Shown one piece after another: positions 17,450-26,566 of a stretch of DNA of 64,000 nucleotides. Below the pieces are notes generated by a model, which was not told the origin of the DNA, did no database searches, and was given only the letters and a program-made list of their open reading frames with translations. Source of the stretch: Lentibacillus sp. JNUCC-1 (GTDB lineage Bacteria; Bacillota; Bacilli; Bacillales; Amphibacillaceae); NCBI RefSeq assembly GCF_009741735.1, contig NZ_WHOH01000001.1, forward strand, positions 496,001-560,000, written 5' to 3'. A program made the position numbers and the translations under genes. Numbering within the stretch: the first letter of the stretch is position 1; every line of letters starts with the position of its first letter.

Positions 17450-17484
17450 AATAAAAACACCTTCTGCGTTTGGGCAGAAGGGGT
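17450..17484 (-). terminator. Terminator of the cobalamin riboswitch
   Basis: CCTTCTGC / GCAGAAGG hairpin followed by GTTTTTATTT on the reverse strand, about 95 bases after the aptamer. It fits an attenuator. Confidence 0.85.
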
Positions 17485-17577
17485 GATGGGACATGGCGTG
17501 GATATCGTTTGCCATGTGACGGTTTGATCTATGTAGGATCATACCGAATAGATTACACCTCCCTATCCTCGTAGGCA

Positions 17578-17757
17578 CTCTTGGCGTACAGATCCGGGCA
17601 GGTTTCCTGGCTCATGGTATCATCAGCATGCGCCTTCCCATGTTTTAACACAGTGGCTAGTGCTGCTGAATAACCAATTACAGTGGCGGGACCGCGTTGG
17701 CTTCTCACCAACTTCCCTATTATCGTTCGTTCATCCAAAAGAGATAAACAACGCACC
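17578..17757 (-). promoter_or_regulatory. Cobalamin riboswitch
   Basis: On the reverse strand the conserved blocks appear in order: GGGAAGTTGGTGAGAAGCCA, ACGCGGTCCCGCCACTGTAA, TAGCCACTGTG, GGGAAGGCGCATG and AGCCAGGAAACCTGCC (the B12 box). Exact ends are approximate. It lies upstream of the btuF operon in the same direction and downstream of the terminator of the peptide-binding gene. High cobalamin should stop transcription at the terminator and so repress btuFCD-cbiZ. A short ORF across the element is spurious. Confidence 0.92.
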
Positions 17758-17811
17758 CTATCTGAACTATTCAATTTCATAAATGAGTATACTACAACTC
17801 AGCTGGATGAG

Positions 17812-17849
17812 AAAGAAAACACCCCCGAAATAAGTAATATTCGGGGGTA
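17812..17849 (-). terminator. Terminator of the peptide-binding lipoprotein gene
   Basis: ACCCCCGAA / TTCGGGGGT stem followed by GTTTTCTTTC on the reverse strand, just past the stop at 17858. Confidence 0.88.
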
Positions 17850-17857
17850 TCCTTTAT

Positions 17858-19453
17858 TTATTCGATATAAGCGTCCTTGATTTCATAATATCCTAGAGCA
17901 TCGATCCCGAAGTCTTTAAGCGAATCACTCACACCAAGTAAATATTCTTTGTGAGTAAGATATACCATTGGTGACAGTTCGATCAGTTTTTCTTGGGCTT
18001 GTGAGTACAGTTCTTTACGTTTATCAGAATCTGTTTCACGTCTCGCCTCGGCTAACAATTCATCTATTTCTTCATTTTGCAAGAATGTACGGTTGCCCGG
18101 ACCGCCTAATGAATCGGAGTGGAACAGTGGATAAAGCCCATAATCCGCATCCATCGTTCCGACAACCCAGCCGAGCACAAACATATCATGCTCGCCGTTT
18201 GCTGTTCGTTCTAAATAAGCGCCCCATTCCAGTTCTTCAATCTGAACCTCAATTCCAATTTCTTTCAGTTGAGATTGGACCGTTATGGCCGTATCTACAC
18301 GTTGCTCATTGTCGTTTGTCCAGATCGTCGTTTTGAATCCATCTTCATAACCAGCTTCTGCAAGGAGTTCTTTCGCCTTTTCAAGATCATAATCAAAACC
18401 ATCCAATGAGTCATCATAACCGAATACATTTGGCGGTAGCGGCCCTTTTGCAGGAATACCTACCCCATTGTAGACACCTTCAATGATCGACTCTTTGTTA
18501 ATCGCCATAGAAACAGCCTTTCGTACCTTCACATCGTCGAATGGTTCTTTTTGAACGTTAAAACCGATATATGACAACGATACACTTGGTTCTTGCAGCA
18601 AATGTACGCCTTCCGTGTTTTCCATACGGGAAACATTGTTCGGACCAATGGCATCTGCTACATCTGCTTCCCCTGTATCAAGCTGAGCCAGGCGTGTGCT
18701 TTGTTCTGAAACAACTTGGAATGTAGCTGTGTCAAGTTTAGCAGGCTCTCCCCAATAATCTCCATTTTTGGTGATCACCACTTTGTCTCCCGGTACCCAT
18801 TCTTTAAATTTGAAAGGTCCTGTTCCGGCAGGGTGCTTGTTAATATAGGCGTCTACATCCCCGCCTTCTTCCATTTGAGCATAATCTTTTTCAATGACTT
18901 CTGGACTCATAATTGCTGTGCCTATATGTGAAAGGTTGGCAAGTAGCGGTGCATAAGGGTATTCAAGGTTAATGCGAACGGTATAGTCATCTTTTACTTC
19001 AACACTTTCCACTGCTTTTAAGAGGAAAGCGCGCGGTGAGCCAATTTCATCATCCATCAAGCGGTCGAATGTCTTTTTAACTGCCTCTGCGTTAAATTCG
19101 GCGCCATCGTGGAATTTAATGTCTTCTTTCAAGTGAAAATCCCATGTAGTGTCATCCACTTCTTCCCAGTCTTTCGCCAGACCCGGCTGAATTTCCTGGT
19201 TGTCGTCCATGGTTGTTAGCGTTTCATAAAGATTGACGGCCACATTACCAGAGGGGATGTCGTTAGATCCTTGAGTGGACAGCGAAACAACATCTGCGCC
19301 GATAGAGATAACGAGATCGCCACCTTCTCCTTTTTCATTGGATGATGTGCTGTCTTCTGCGGTGTCAGGTTCTCCGTCGCCGGCACATGCGCTCAGAATT
19401 AATCCAAGCACCGCCAGGAGACTAATGAACCATACATGTCTGCGTGACTTCAT
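17858..19453 (-). CDS. Peptide/glutathione-type ABC substrate-binding lipoprotein (SBP family 5)
   Basis: 531 residues from ATG at 19453 (GGAGG 11 bases upstream; an in-frame ATG six codons earlier is poorly placed). The signal ends in ILSAC, a lipobox. Family-5 features include GDVVSL-type N-terminus, YETLTTMDDNQEIQPGLAKD then WEEVDDTTWDFHLKEDIKFH, and KVRKAVSMAINKESII. Such proteins bind oligopeptides, dipeptides, glutathione or nickel. No permease or ATPase gene is adjacent, so it is an orphan that would use a transporter encoded elsewhere. Substrate not determinable. Confidence 0.9.
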   Translation of the reverse strand: MKSRRHVWFISLLAVLGLILSACAGDGEPDTAEDSTSSNEKGEGGDLVISIGADVVSLSTQGSNDIPSGNVAVNLYETLTTMDDNQEIQPGLAKDWEEVDDTTWDFHLKEDIKFHDGAEFNAEAVKKTFDRLMDDEIGSPRAFLLKAVESVEVKDDYTVRINLEYPYAPLLANLSHIGTAIMSPEVIEKDYAQMEEGGDVDAYINKHPAGTGPFKFKEWVPGDKVVITKNGDYWGEPAKLDTATFQVVSEQSTRLAQLDTGEADVADAIGPNNVSRMENTEGVHLLQEPSVSLSYIGFNVQKEPFDDVKVRKAVSMAINKESIIEGVYNGVGIPAKGPLPPNVFGYDDSLDGFDYDLEKAKELLAEAGYEDGFKTTIWTNDNEQRVDTAITVQSQLKEIGIEVQIEELEWGAYLERTANGEHDMFVLGWVVGTMDADYGLYPLFHSDSLGGPGNRTFLQNEEIDELLAEARRETDSDKRKELYSQAQEKLIELSPMVYLTHKEYLLGVSDSLKDFGIDALGYYEIKDAYIE

Positions 19454-19632
19454 AGGTGTTAATTCCTCCATTTCAAAATTGTATGACTATTTATGTATTA
19501 AATAACCATGTTTCATACCATAAAACATCATGCAATAAAAATCAAATTGTTTGCTGAATTGTAAGGAATACCTAGTGCTTTCAATTCAGCTATGAAACAC
19601 GTTAGAATAGCTTTGAAAGGAGATACACTTCT

Positions 19633-20511
19633 ATGTCCATAAAAGAACAATTACCAGAAACCATCCAAACATTATTAAAAGATTATCATCAAACAAAGAG
19701 CGATGCCTATCATGAATTGATTCGGGAAGAGGGCTACGTTCCTCCCAAGGAAAATATGCTGACTGATGCTATTATCGCGCTTTCTATGGGTAAAAATATA
19801 TTGTTGAAAGGTCCTACCGGTTCTGGTAAGACACGGTTTGCTGATACACTGAGTCACCTATTCAATCAGCCGATGTTCAGCATCAATGCTTCAGTGGACC
19901 TTGATGCTGAGAGCCTACTCGGTTTTAAAACACTTGCCTATGAAGGGGATAAGCAAGTAATTGAATTTGTTCCGGGTCCGGTGACCAACGCCATGAAACA
20001 CGGAACTTTCCTCTATATTGATGAGGTCAACATGGCGAGACCTGAAACCTTGCCGCTGATTAACGGGGTTCTGGATTATCGCCGTACAATCACCAACCCC
20101 TTCACACAAGAGATTATTACTGCTGAAAATGGATTCGGGGTCATTGCTGCGATTAACGAAGGCTATGTAGGGACCGTCCCACTGAACGAGGCACTCAAAA
20201 ATCGCTTTATTGTCATTGACATTCCATATTTACAAGGAGAAGACTTAAAGCAGTTAATTAAGAGTGAAAGCCGTCTGAATGATGACCGGCTGATCAACCA
20301 CTTTGTGACACTGTCCAGTGATTTGATCAAAGCCGTATCACAAGGCCAGCTCGCCGAAGATGCAGCCTCAATCCGAGCGTTATTAGATGCGTGCGATCTC
20401 TCGTCCCATATTGCACCACGACGGGCTATCCAAAGAGCTATTACGGATAAATTGGAAGAGTCTCGTGAACGGCAGCTTGTTGAAAATATCGCCCAAACGC
20501 TGTTCAGTTAG
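19633..20511 (+). CDS. yojN: MoxR-type AAA ATPase, NorQ/YojN-like
   Basis: 292 residues. Walker A GPTGSGKT (60-67), Walker B FLYIDEVN (about 126-133), sensor region GVIAAINEGYVGT and an arginine finger in LNEALKNRF place it in the MoxR branch, close to NorQ/CbbQ. These act as chaperones with a VWA partner to insert metal cofactors or activate an oxidoreductase. It is followed 10 bases later by the VWA gene, matching B. subtilis yojN-yojO. Start has GAAAGGAG eight or so bases upstream. Confidence 0.88.
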   Translation: MSIKEQLPETIQTLLKDYHQTKSDAYHELIREEGYVPPKENMLTDAIIALSMGKNILLKGPTGSGKTRFADTLSHLFNQPMFSINASVDLDAESLLGFKTLAYEGDKQVIEFVPGPVTNAMKHGTFLYIDEVNMARPETLPLINGVLDYRRTITNPFTQEIITAENGFGVIAAINEGYVGTVPLNEALKNRFIVIDIPYLQGEDLKQLIKSESRLNDDRLINHFVTLSSDLIKAVSQGQLAEDAASIRALLDACDLSSHIAPRRAIQRAITDKLEESRERQLVENIAQTLFS

Positions 20512-20521
20512 GAGTATCGAC

Positions 20522-22441
20522 ATGTACCGTTTTCATGATAAAAAGATTGATACCGCGTTGTTTATGCAACTGCAGGATCTTGTCCGTGTCTTAATTGGAC
20601 GGCCTCAGATCTCATTCGAATATGCATATGGCTCGACGTTTTCTGTTACTGAGGGGAAAATAACGGCAAGTACACATTGGGAAAAAACCCGGGAAGATTA
20701 TAAGCAGGCTGGCTTGAAAACAGATGTTTATCTCAGAGCGATTGGGACTATGCAGGCGTCTGAAGTGGATAGTGTCATGTCTATGATGTTTAAAGCAGAA
20801 GACATGCGCCTCCGCAAGTTTGTCGAGCAGTTATTTGCGATACTCGAAGACATCCGCCTTGAAGAAACGATCAAGCATCAGCGCCCGGGAACAAAGAAGC
20901 TGTTTGATACACGACGCACATATTACCGGTCTTATTTTACCCAGCAGCTTAAAGTGAATGCTGAGCGCGGGTATCGTCTGGATGAACTGTTTGCATTGAT
21001 CTATTTATTTATCCAGGCAGATGGACCTGACCCGGACTTTCCAGAGGCCAATGAGGAGCAGACAAACCTGCTGCGGCAGCTCACACCTCTTCTTGAACGC
21101 TTATTCGAGGCGAAACAGACAAACGATGTTAATGAAATCGTTCTGAACATCGTTGAGGCAGTCGAGGGAAGTTCTCCAGGATACAACGATTTAATGAACG
21201 AATATTTTGCGTTCCCTATCACGCATACAGATTCGAACGAAGACCGAGCATCCGATGACATCAGAAGGACAGACCCGCTCGATAATGATGATGAAGATGA
21301 CCCAGATCCAGAGGACAGCGACGTTTTTGACGAAACAATGCCAACATGGCATAAAGAAAATGAAAACGCCGACCACAAGCAGACTTTTCTCCAGTTTGAA
21401 CTCGAAAAGGGCACGAAGACGTCTCTAATCGGAGAAGGAGCCAGAGAAACTGAGGAAGGCGACCAGGCCCTCGCTTCAATTCAAGGGTCATCAGGGGAAT
21501 CAGACACAAATGACTATTCCGATAAAACTCCGATGCCGGAGAAAAGCGGGGACTATAAAGAAGGCTCTCACGGGGCAGCTTTTGGCAAAGACAATCGGTT
21601 CGCTGTAGCCATTGAACAGAAAGCCACTTCTCCGACAGATGAAGACATTAACGCTTACGAACGGTTTTCAGAAAGCATTATCCCCTATGAGAACAGGCTG
21701 ACGAGAACGATCGACAATATGCTTGAACACAAGCAAACAGCGCCAAGGACCAATTTAGTTGCCGGACGTCTATCGAAAAAACTGATCAGTATCGCGACAG
21801 ATGAGTTCCCTCGCTTGTTTTACAAAAAGAATGAGGACGATAAAGAAATTGACGCTGTCTTTTCATTGTTAGTGGATTGTTCCGCTTCAATGATCAACAA
21901 AATGGACGAAACAAAAAAAGGTGTCATTTTATTTCACAGGGTTTTAAAACGATTGAAAATCCCTCATGAAATCATCGGTTTCTGGGAAGAAGCATCAGAT
22001 GTCCGAGACAACTATCAGCCGAATTACTTTCATATCGTTCATGCGTTCAGTGACTCTTTATACAAGGATAAAGGCGCAGCAATTATGCAACTGGAAGCTC
22101 AAGAAGACAACCGTGATGGATTCAGTATTCGTGTGGCACGGGAAAGGATGTTGACAAGACCTGAGAAAAACCGGTTCCTGCTCGTCTTTTCTGACGGTGA
22201 ACCCGCTGCTGCCTACTACGAAGACAATGGCATTGTGGATACGCATCTGGCCGTTTCAGAAACCCGAAAACAACAAATTGATGTGATCGGACTCTTTCTT
22301 GCTGAAGGTGAAATCACAGAACAAGCGGATGCTCTCATGAAAAATATATATGATAAAGAACGCATCATTGTACCGTCCGTTGAAGAATTGCCTGATCATT
22401 TCACGCCTTTATTGAAAAAACTGCTGCTAAAAGCGATTTGA
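20522..22441 (+). CDS. yojO: VWA-domain protein, NorD/YojO-like
   Basis: 639 residues from ATG at 20522, supported by AGGAG seven bases upstream. The C-terminal VWA domain shows the metal-ion adhesion motif LLVDCSASM (DxSxS, about residue 455) and LLVFSDGEP. A long, highly acidic linker (about residues 235-275, Asp/Glu-rich) precedes it. NorD proteins pair with NorQ to activate nitric-oxide reductase or similar enzymes. No nor structural gene is in the window; proximity to narGHJI suggests a link to denitrification, as inference. A hairpin repeat begins directly at its stop codon. Confidence 0.87.
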   Translation: MYRFHDKKIDTALFMQLQDLVRVLIGRPQISFEYAYGSTFSVTEGKITASTHWEKTREDYKQAGLKTDVYLRAIGTMQASEVDSVMSMMFKAEDMRLRKFVEQLFAILEDIRLEETIKHQRPGTKKLFDTRRTYYRSYFTQQLKVNAERGYRLDELFALIYLFIQADGPDPDFPEANEEQTNLLRQLTPLLERLFEAKQTNDVNEIVLNIVEAVEGSSPGYNDLMNEYFAFPITHTDSNEDRASDDIRRTDPLDNDDEDDPDPEDSDVFDETMPTWHKENENADHKQTFLQFELEKGTKTSLIGEGARETEEGDQALASIQGSSGESDTNDYSDKTPMPEKSGDYKEGSHGAAFGKDNRFAVAIEQKATSPTDEDINAYERFSESIIPYENRLTRTIDNMLEHKQTAPRTNLVAGRLSKKLISIATDEFPRLFYKKNEDDKEIDAVFSLLVDCSASMINKMDETKKGVILFHRVLKRLKIPHEIIGFWEEASDVRDNYQPNYFHIVHAFSDSLYKDKGAAIMQLEAQEDNRDGFSIRVARERMLTRPEKNRFLLVFSDGEPAAAYYEDNGIVDTHLAVSETRKQQIDVIGLFLAEGEITEQADALMKNIYDKERIIVPSVEELPDHFTPLLKKLLLKAI

Positions 22442-22560
22442 TAACAAAAGCGGAAACGCCTTGTTCACCCCCGAAAATCATAAGCAAGAACGTGTAGTGG
22501 CGGTCTTTGCCACGTAGCGTTATTGCTTATGACTCGAGGGGGTAGGCGTTGGAGCTGGAC
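22442..22560. repeat. Stop-codon-adjacent hairpin repeat, copy 1
   Basis: Starts with TAACAAAAGCGG directly after the yojO-like stop. It folds into nested arms AACGCCT/AGGCGTT, CCCCC/GGGGG and CATAAGCAA/TTGCTTATG. The same element recurs after narJ and narI. I see no gene here. Confidence 0.8.
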
Positions 22561-22612
22561 GTTGCCCTTGGCTATGTTTATTAACAGCTCGGACATTTAA
22601 TAATTTTCTAAG

Positions 22613-22652
22613 CAAAAAAAACCACATTCCCTATCTTAAGGAATGTGGTTTC
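22613..22652 (-). terminator. Terminator of the MFS gene
   Basis: AAACCACATTCC / GGAATGTGGTTT hairpin with a T7 tail on the reverse strand, nine bases past the MFS stop. Confidence 0.85.
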
Positions 22653-22660
22653 CTATCTAT

Positions 22661-23899
22661 TTATGCCTTCTCGGCAGCTTCTTCCTCCAATACGTATTTA
22701 TCTCTTCCAGCACCATAGCCGGCCAGACTCATGATAATTCCAACTGCGACTATTGTCAGAATCGGTGCTTGCCATGTATGGGTGATGTCATACAAAAGCC
22801 CAATGACCATCGGACCAAATGCGGCCAACACGTATCCGACAGACTGAGCCATTCCGGAAAGCTGTGCAGCCTGCGCTGTAGTAGCCGCCCGCAAACTTAA
22901 CAATGTCAGAGATAAACTGATCGTAGCACCAGCACCAATACCAACTAGCGTAATCCACAAAAATATAAGCGGTGCGGGACCACCAGCGAGTAGCCCTAAA
23001 AATCCAACAGTGGTACAACCGCTGAACACAAGAACAATTCCTTTTTGATGGCTGTAGCGTTCTGCAAGAATCGGCGCCAAAAACGTGGAAGGTATGCTGA
23101 CAAATTGAACATAAGACAGCATCCAGCCCGCTGTCGATGCTGAAAATCCAAAGTCCTGAAGCATCTCAGGGAACCATGACACGATCGTATAATACACAAA
23201 TGATTGCAAACCCATAAATAATGTGACCTGCCAGGCCAGAGAGGATCCCCACATCCGTTTACCTGTGTGAACACCTTTGAGCTTCAATTCATCTTGCGGT
23301 AGTGTTTTCGCCACTTGAACGACTTTATACCAAATCATAAAACCAGCCACAGCCAGAATAGCCCATGTGCCGAGGGATAACTCCCAGCCAAATCCTGACC
23401 CTTTAGCAAGGGGAATTGACAAACCAGATGCAGTAGCCGCCATTACGGCCATTGAGGTTGTATACACACTCGTCATCCCACCCACTTTATACGGGAACTT
23501 TTCTTTAACAACTGCAGGCAGCAGTACGTTCATAATTGCGATTCCGACACCGACAACAAATGTCCCTGCAAACAGTGTAAATGTGAACGGGATCGAACGG
23601 GTGATAATGCCCCCCAATAAAAAACCAAGACCGATCAGAACCGCCGACATGTTACCCAAGCGGGCCCCGAGCTTAGCCGCGATCGGCGACGTTATAGCAA
23701 ATGCCAGAAGCGGGAGACTCGTAATCAATCCTGCACTCCAGTTGGATAGACCGATGTCATCGCGAATCAATCCGAGTACAGGACCCACCGACGTGATTGC
23801 AGGACGCAGGTTAAATCCGATAATAATAATAGCTGTTATAAGCAAAATGCGTCTTTTCGGTGTTTGTTTACTCCATTCAATCAGCCTCATTGCACTCAT
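22661..23899 (-). CDS. CynX/NimT-family MFS transporter
   Basis: 412 residues with about twelve hydrophobic segments. It opens with ITAIIIIGFNLRPAITSVGP, the strongly conserved CynX/NimT/YycB signature (NLRPAxTSVGPxL), and ends in an acidic cytoplasmic tail. Family members export or import cyanate, nitroimidazoles or unknown anions; substrate cannot be told. It lacks the nitrate signatures of NarK, so it is not the nitrate/nitrite carrier despite nearby nar genes. Start supported by GGAGG six bases upstream. Confidence 0.88.
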   Translation of the reverse strand: MSAMRLIEWSKQTPKRRILLITAIIIIGFNLRPAITSVGPVLGLIRDDIGLSNWSAGLITSLPLLAFAITSPIAAKLGARLGNMSAVLIGLGFLLGGIITRSIPFTFTLFAGTFVVGVGIAIMNVLLPAVVKEKFPYKVGGMTSVYTTSMAVMAATASGLSIPLAKGSGFGWELSLGTWAILAVAGFMIWYKVVQVAKTLPQDELKLKGVHTGKRMWGSSLAWQVTLFMGLQSFVYYTIVSWFPEMLQDFGFSASTAGWMLSYVQFVSIPSTFLAPILAERYSHQKGIVLVFSGCTTVGFLGLLAGGPAPLIFLWITLVGIGAGATISLSLTLLSLRAATTAQAAQLSGMAQSVGYVLAAFGPMVIGLLYDITHTWQAPILTIVAVGIIMSLAGYGAGRDKYVLEEEAAEKA

Positions 23900-24103
23900 T
23901 TCAAACCTCCTTTCTTAATTTATGGTCGTATCCAATTGTCTGTCTAAACCATTATAAATGTCAAGCTTCACCCTTTAGCAGACGTGCGTTGAAACTCCTT
24001 TTAAGTTAAAACTGAACTGATTAATAGATTCCGATGGTTAAATCTGCATAGACGGGGTACTTATATTAATATACAAAAACATCCAAACAAAGAGAGGCTT
24101 AAC

Positions 24104-24748
24104 ATGTTTAAATTCAAAAATGTTAGGGTTAACAACATCTTAAATATTCCTGAATTGAGGATTGATGCTGGTGTAACGGCCATCATTGGCAAAAGCGGCA
24201 GCGGCAAGTCTACACTGCTCAGGTTACTGAATCAGCTCGACGATCCAACAGAAGGAGAAATATACTGGAAAGATCAATTACTTTCTACATATGAGCCAAC
24301 AGAATTACGCAAACAAGTCGTCATGATCCCGCAATCCCCCATTATATTCGACGGTACTGTTCGTGATAATCTAGCGATCGCTTTCTCTTATCGGGAAGAA
24401 AACACACCGGACGATGAAGCTCTTCAAAACGCGCTTGACGCCCTGCTTCTCGATAAAAAGCTGACAGAAGACGCAAATGATCTTTCTGGGGGAGAAAAAC
24501 AACGACTCGGTATTGCACGTGCATTACTGTTAACATCAGTCGAAGTCCTGTTACTCGATGAGCCGGCATCTTCCCTAGACGAGGACACGACACAACACGT
24601 CATTAAGAAGTTGATAAACTCAGCGAAAAAACATCAGCAGCAAATCATTATGGTGTCCCATGATAAACAACTGGCAAATTCAGCAGCTGACGAATTGATC
24701 CATCTTGAGGACTATCTTCCGGCAAGTGAGGTGAACAACCGTGGATGA
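24104..24748 (+). CDS. fetA: FetA-like ABC ATPase (iron export, YbbL)
   Basis: 214 residues, a compact single ABC domain. Walker A GKSGSGKST (about 30-38), Q-loop MIPQSP, signature DLSGGEKQRL and Walker B VLLLDEPASSLD, with H-loop SHDK. Pairing with a FetB/YbbM permease identifies the FetAB iron-export system, which relieves iron overload or oxidative stress in E. coli. Ribosome site AGAGAGG six bases before ATG. It overlaps fetB by eight bases. Confidence 0.88.
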   Translation: MFKFKNVRVNNILNIPELRIDAGVTAIIGKSGSGKSTLLRLLNQLDDPTEGEIYWKDQLLSTYEPTELRKQVVMIPQSPIIFDGTVRDNLAIAFSYREENTPDDEALQNALDALLLDKKLTEDANDLSGGEKQRLGIARALLLTSVEVLLLDEPASSLDEDTTQHVIKKLINSAKKHQQQIIMVSHDKQLANSAADELIHLEDYLPASEVNNRG

Positions 24749-25571
24749 ATCGCTTGATCTCGCCATCTGGCAGGTAGCCGCGGCATATGTCTTTATTTTG
24801 ATCGTTCTAGCCATCTTTCGCATTAAAAAAATCCCCAGAGAAAAATTGATCGTCATTTCGGTTCTCCGCATGACCTTTCAACTGATTCTTGTAGGATACA
24901 TACTTGTCTATATTTTCGACAATCCTCATCCCGCTCTCACACTGGGAATTATATTTTTCATGCTTGGTTTTGCGATTTTTAACGTTTATCAGCGGGCCAA
25001 AGCAAGCTTGAATTTCCCTTTAAAAAAGATGATAGCGGCAGGAATGATCCTTGGTGTGACGATCAGCTTGGCTTATATGATGCTCGTTGTTTTGAATCTT
25101 GATCCTTGGTATAACGTGCGCATCTTTATACCGATTGGGGGAATGATCATCGGAAAAACGATGACAGGTGTTGCGCTTGCCGTTAACTATCTGATCACAG
25201 GCATGAAAGAACAACGGGAGAAGGTAGAAGGTGCCCTGATGCTTGGAGCAACACCCAAACAAGCGTCAAAACCGATTATGAATGAAGCATTCGACTCTGC
25301 TATGCTCCCGACCATCAATGCTATGGTTGGGATGGGCATTGTATTTCTGCCCGGCATGATGACCGGACAGATCATCGCAGGTCAGGAACCTCTCACAGCA
25401 GTCAAATATCAGATCGCTGTTATGCTGGGAGTCTCCGGAACAGTCTCTATCACAGTCCTGATTTTTCTGCACCTGGCCTATAAGACTTTCTTCAATGAAC
25501 ACAAGCAGTTCATCCTAAACAAACGTGAAGTTGCCTCTGATGAAATACCGATAAAAAACAAAACGAATTAA
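24741..25571 (+). CDS. fetB: FetB-like ABC permease (iron export, YbbM)
   Basis: 276 residues from a GTG with GAGGTG about eight bases upstream. Seven or so hydrophobic segments, with the UPF0014 hallmark IPIGGMIIGKTMTGVALAVN and the motif LMLGATPKQA followed by MGIVFLPGMMTGQIIAGQ. It forms the membrane part of the FetAB exporter. Translation is probably coupled to fetA through the overlap. A strong terminator follows, so this is a two-gene operon. Confidence 0.9.
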   Translation: MDESLDLAIWQVAAAYVFILIVLAIFRIKKIPREKLIVISVLRMTFQLILVGYILVYIFDNPHPALTLGIIFFMLGFAIFNVYQRAKASLNFPLKKMIAAGMILGVTISLAYMMLVVLNLDPWYNVRIFIPIGGMIIGKTMTGVALAVNYLITGMKEQREKVEGALMLGATPKQASKPIMNEAFDSAMLPTINAMVGMGIVFLPGMMTGQIIAGQEPLTAVKYQIAVMLGVSGTVSITVLIFLHLAYKTFFNEHKQFILNKREVASDEIPIKNKTN

Positions 25572-25586
25572 CATGCGCTTAGATGC

Positions 25587-25636
25587 GGCCGGTCCCACGG
25601 ATTTATAAATTCATGGGATCGGCCTCTTTATTTTTT
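25587..25636 (+). terminator. Terminator of fetAB
   Basis: GGCCGGTCCCA / TGGGATCGGCC stem followed by TCTTTATTTTTT. Confidence 0.9.
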
Positions 25637-25683
25637 AATTTCGGCATAAAACTTCTCAATTATGGAAGAATGAGTAAAATGGT

Positions 25684-25726
25684 TGTGATATTTGTCATAG
25701 CTTATCACTTTGTAGATTTATACAAT
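25684..25726 (+). promoter_or_regulatory. Predicted Fnr-activated nar promoter
   Basis: TGTGATATTTGTCATA (25684-25699) matches TGTGA-N6-TCACA with one mismatch. A -10-like TACAAT lies at 25721-25726, and a start about seven bases on puts the box centre at -41.5, the classical class-II position. No good -35 is present, as expected for an activated promoter. The nearby fnr gene supports it; binding is inferred. Confidence 0.6.
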
Positions 25727-25764
25727 AGAACAAACCATCTATTTACATAGAGAGGGGTCATTTT

Positions 25765-26181
25765 ATGTCAGGTCCAGGATTAAAACATGTTGACAGTCAT
25801 TCCGCTATACATGAAGCAGCGCTCAATGAAGCGATTGAGCTAAACGAGCTTCTGGAAAAGCTTATGGATAATAACGAACTTGAAAAAGCCCATGAGGCAG
25901 CATATGTTGTTGTCGAACATTGGGAAACCCGGACACTTCAGCATGCTCAGTCTGAAGAAGAAGGATTGTATAAGGAATTGGTTGAGGAAGATCCGGAATT
26001 AAAGGATCAGATCACCATGCTGACGCGTGATCACGATATTTTACGCATGCTCGTTACTGAAATTAAGGACATGCTTGACGAAGACGGGTTCAGTGATGCC
26101 GTACTGCAGCGTTTCCAGTCACTCGTTATCGTGGACAAGATTCATAACCGCGAGGAAGAGCGTCTTCTTCCCCATCATTAA
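25765..26181 (+). CDS. Hemerythrin-domain protein
   Basis: 138 residues, four-helix hemerythrin-like pattern. Likely diiron ligands: His8/His16 near the N-terminus, HWETRTLQHAQSEEE (HxxxE with further His/Glu), HDILRML, and the C-terminal HNREEERLLP motif typical of HHE domains. It is the first gene after the predicted Fnr box and leads into narGHJI, so it may sense or detoxify oxygen or NO, or help cofactor delivery. That role is inference. Start has AGAGGGG about eight bases upstream. Confidence 0.82.
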   Translation: MSGPGLKHVDSHSAIHEAALNEAIELNELLEKLMDNNELEKAHEAAYVVVEHWETRTLQHAQSEEEGLYKELVEEDPELKDQITMLTRDHDILRMLVTEIKDMLDEDGFSDAVLQRFQSLVIVDKIHNREEERLLPHH

Positions 26182-26216
26182 GGATGGATTAAGAATTTCA
26201 AAAGGAGGGGTCACCG

Positions 26217-26531
26217 ATGGCAGACCAAACGACTCAAAAAGCAAAGTCATTGCGGGTCATCGCGCCGCAGCTGTACAAAGATATTATAAATGCCATGACT
26301 GCGAAACATAATATTCACTCCTATGACATTCAAGCTACAGCCATTGAGAAAAAAGACGGCCTCACCATTATCCTGAGGTTTGGCGAAGAGTTTGCCCATA
26401 CACAGGAAGCTTTCTTTACCCATGAAACCATTAAAGATCGGGGCGAAGAGCTGAACCAATTCATCCAGGAAACGGCTGATATTTGTAAAGATGTCATGGT
26501 AAAAGATTACTTTAAAATGATGAAGCCATAA
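26217..26531 (+). CDS. Small protein of the nar operon, unknown (104 residues)
   Basis: 104 residues with AAAGGAGGGG eight bases before the ATG, so clearly a translated gene. Soluble, mixed alpha/beta composition with no Cys-rich motif except one Cys near the C-terminus, and no membrane helix. The first third is basic (TTQKAKSLRVIAPQLYKD), the rest acidic. It lies 35 bases after the hemerythrin gene and 35 before the next small gene, hence within the nar transcript. I do not recognise a family; an accessory role in nitrate reductase maturation is a guess. Confidence 0.75.
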   Translation: MADQTTQKAKSLRVIAPQLYKDIINAMTAKHNIHSYDIQATAIEKKDGLTIILRFGEEFAHTQEAFFTHETIKDRGEELNQFIQETADICKDVMVKDYFKMMKP

Positions 26532-26566
26532 CATAGACGCGTGATCGAAAAAAGGAGGGTCATCAG

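Noticed and set aside
17553..17780. ORF on the reverse strand across the cobalamin riboswitch
   Set aside because: The conserved RNA motifs explain the sequence; the frame has no ribosome site.
22661..23899. MFS gene as a nitrate/nitrite transporter (NarK)
   Set aside because: The NLRPAITSVGP signature is of the CynX/NimT group and no nitrate-signature motif is present.
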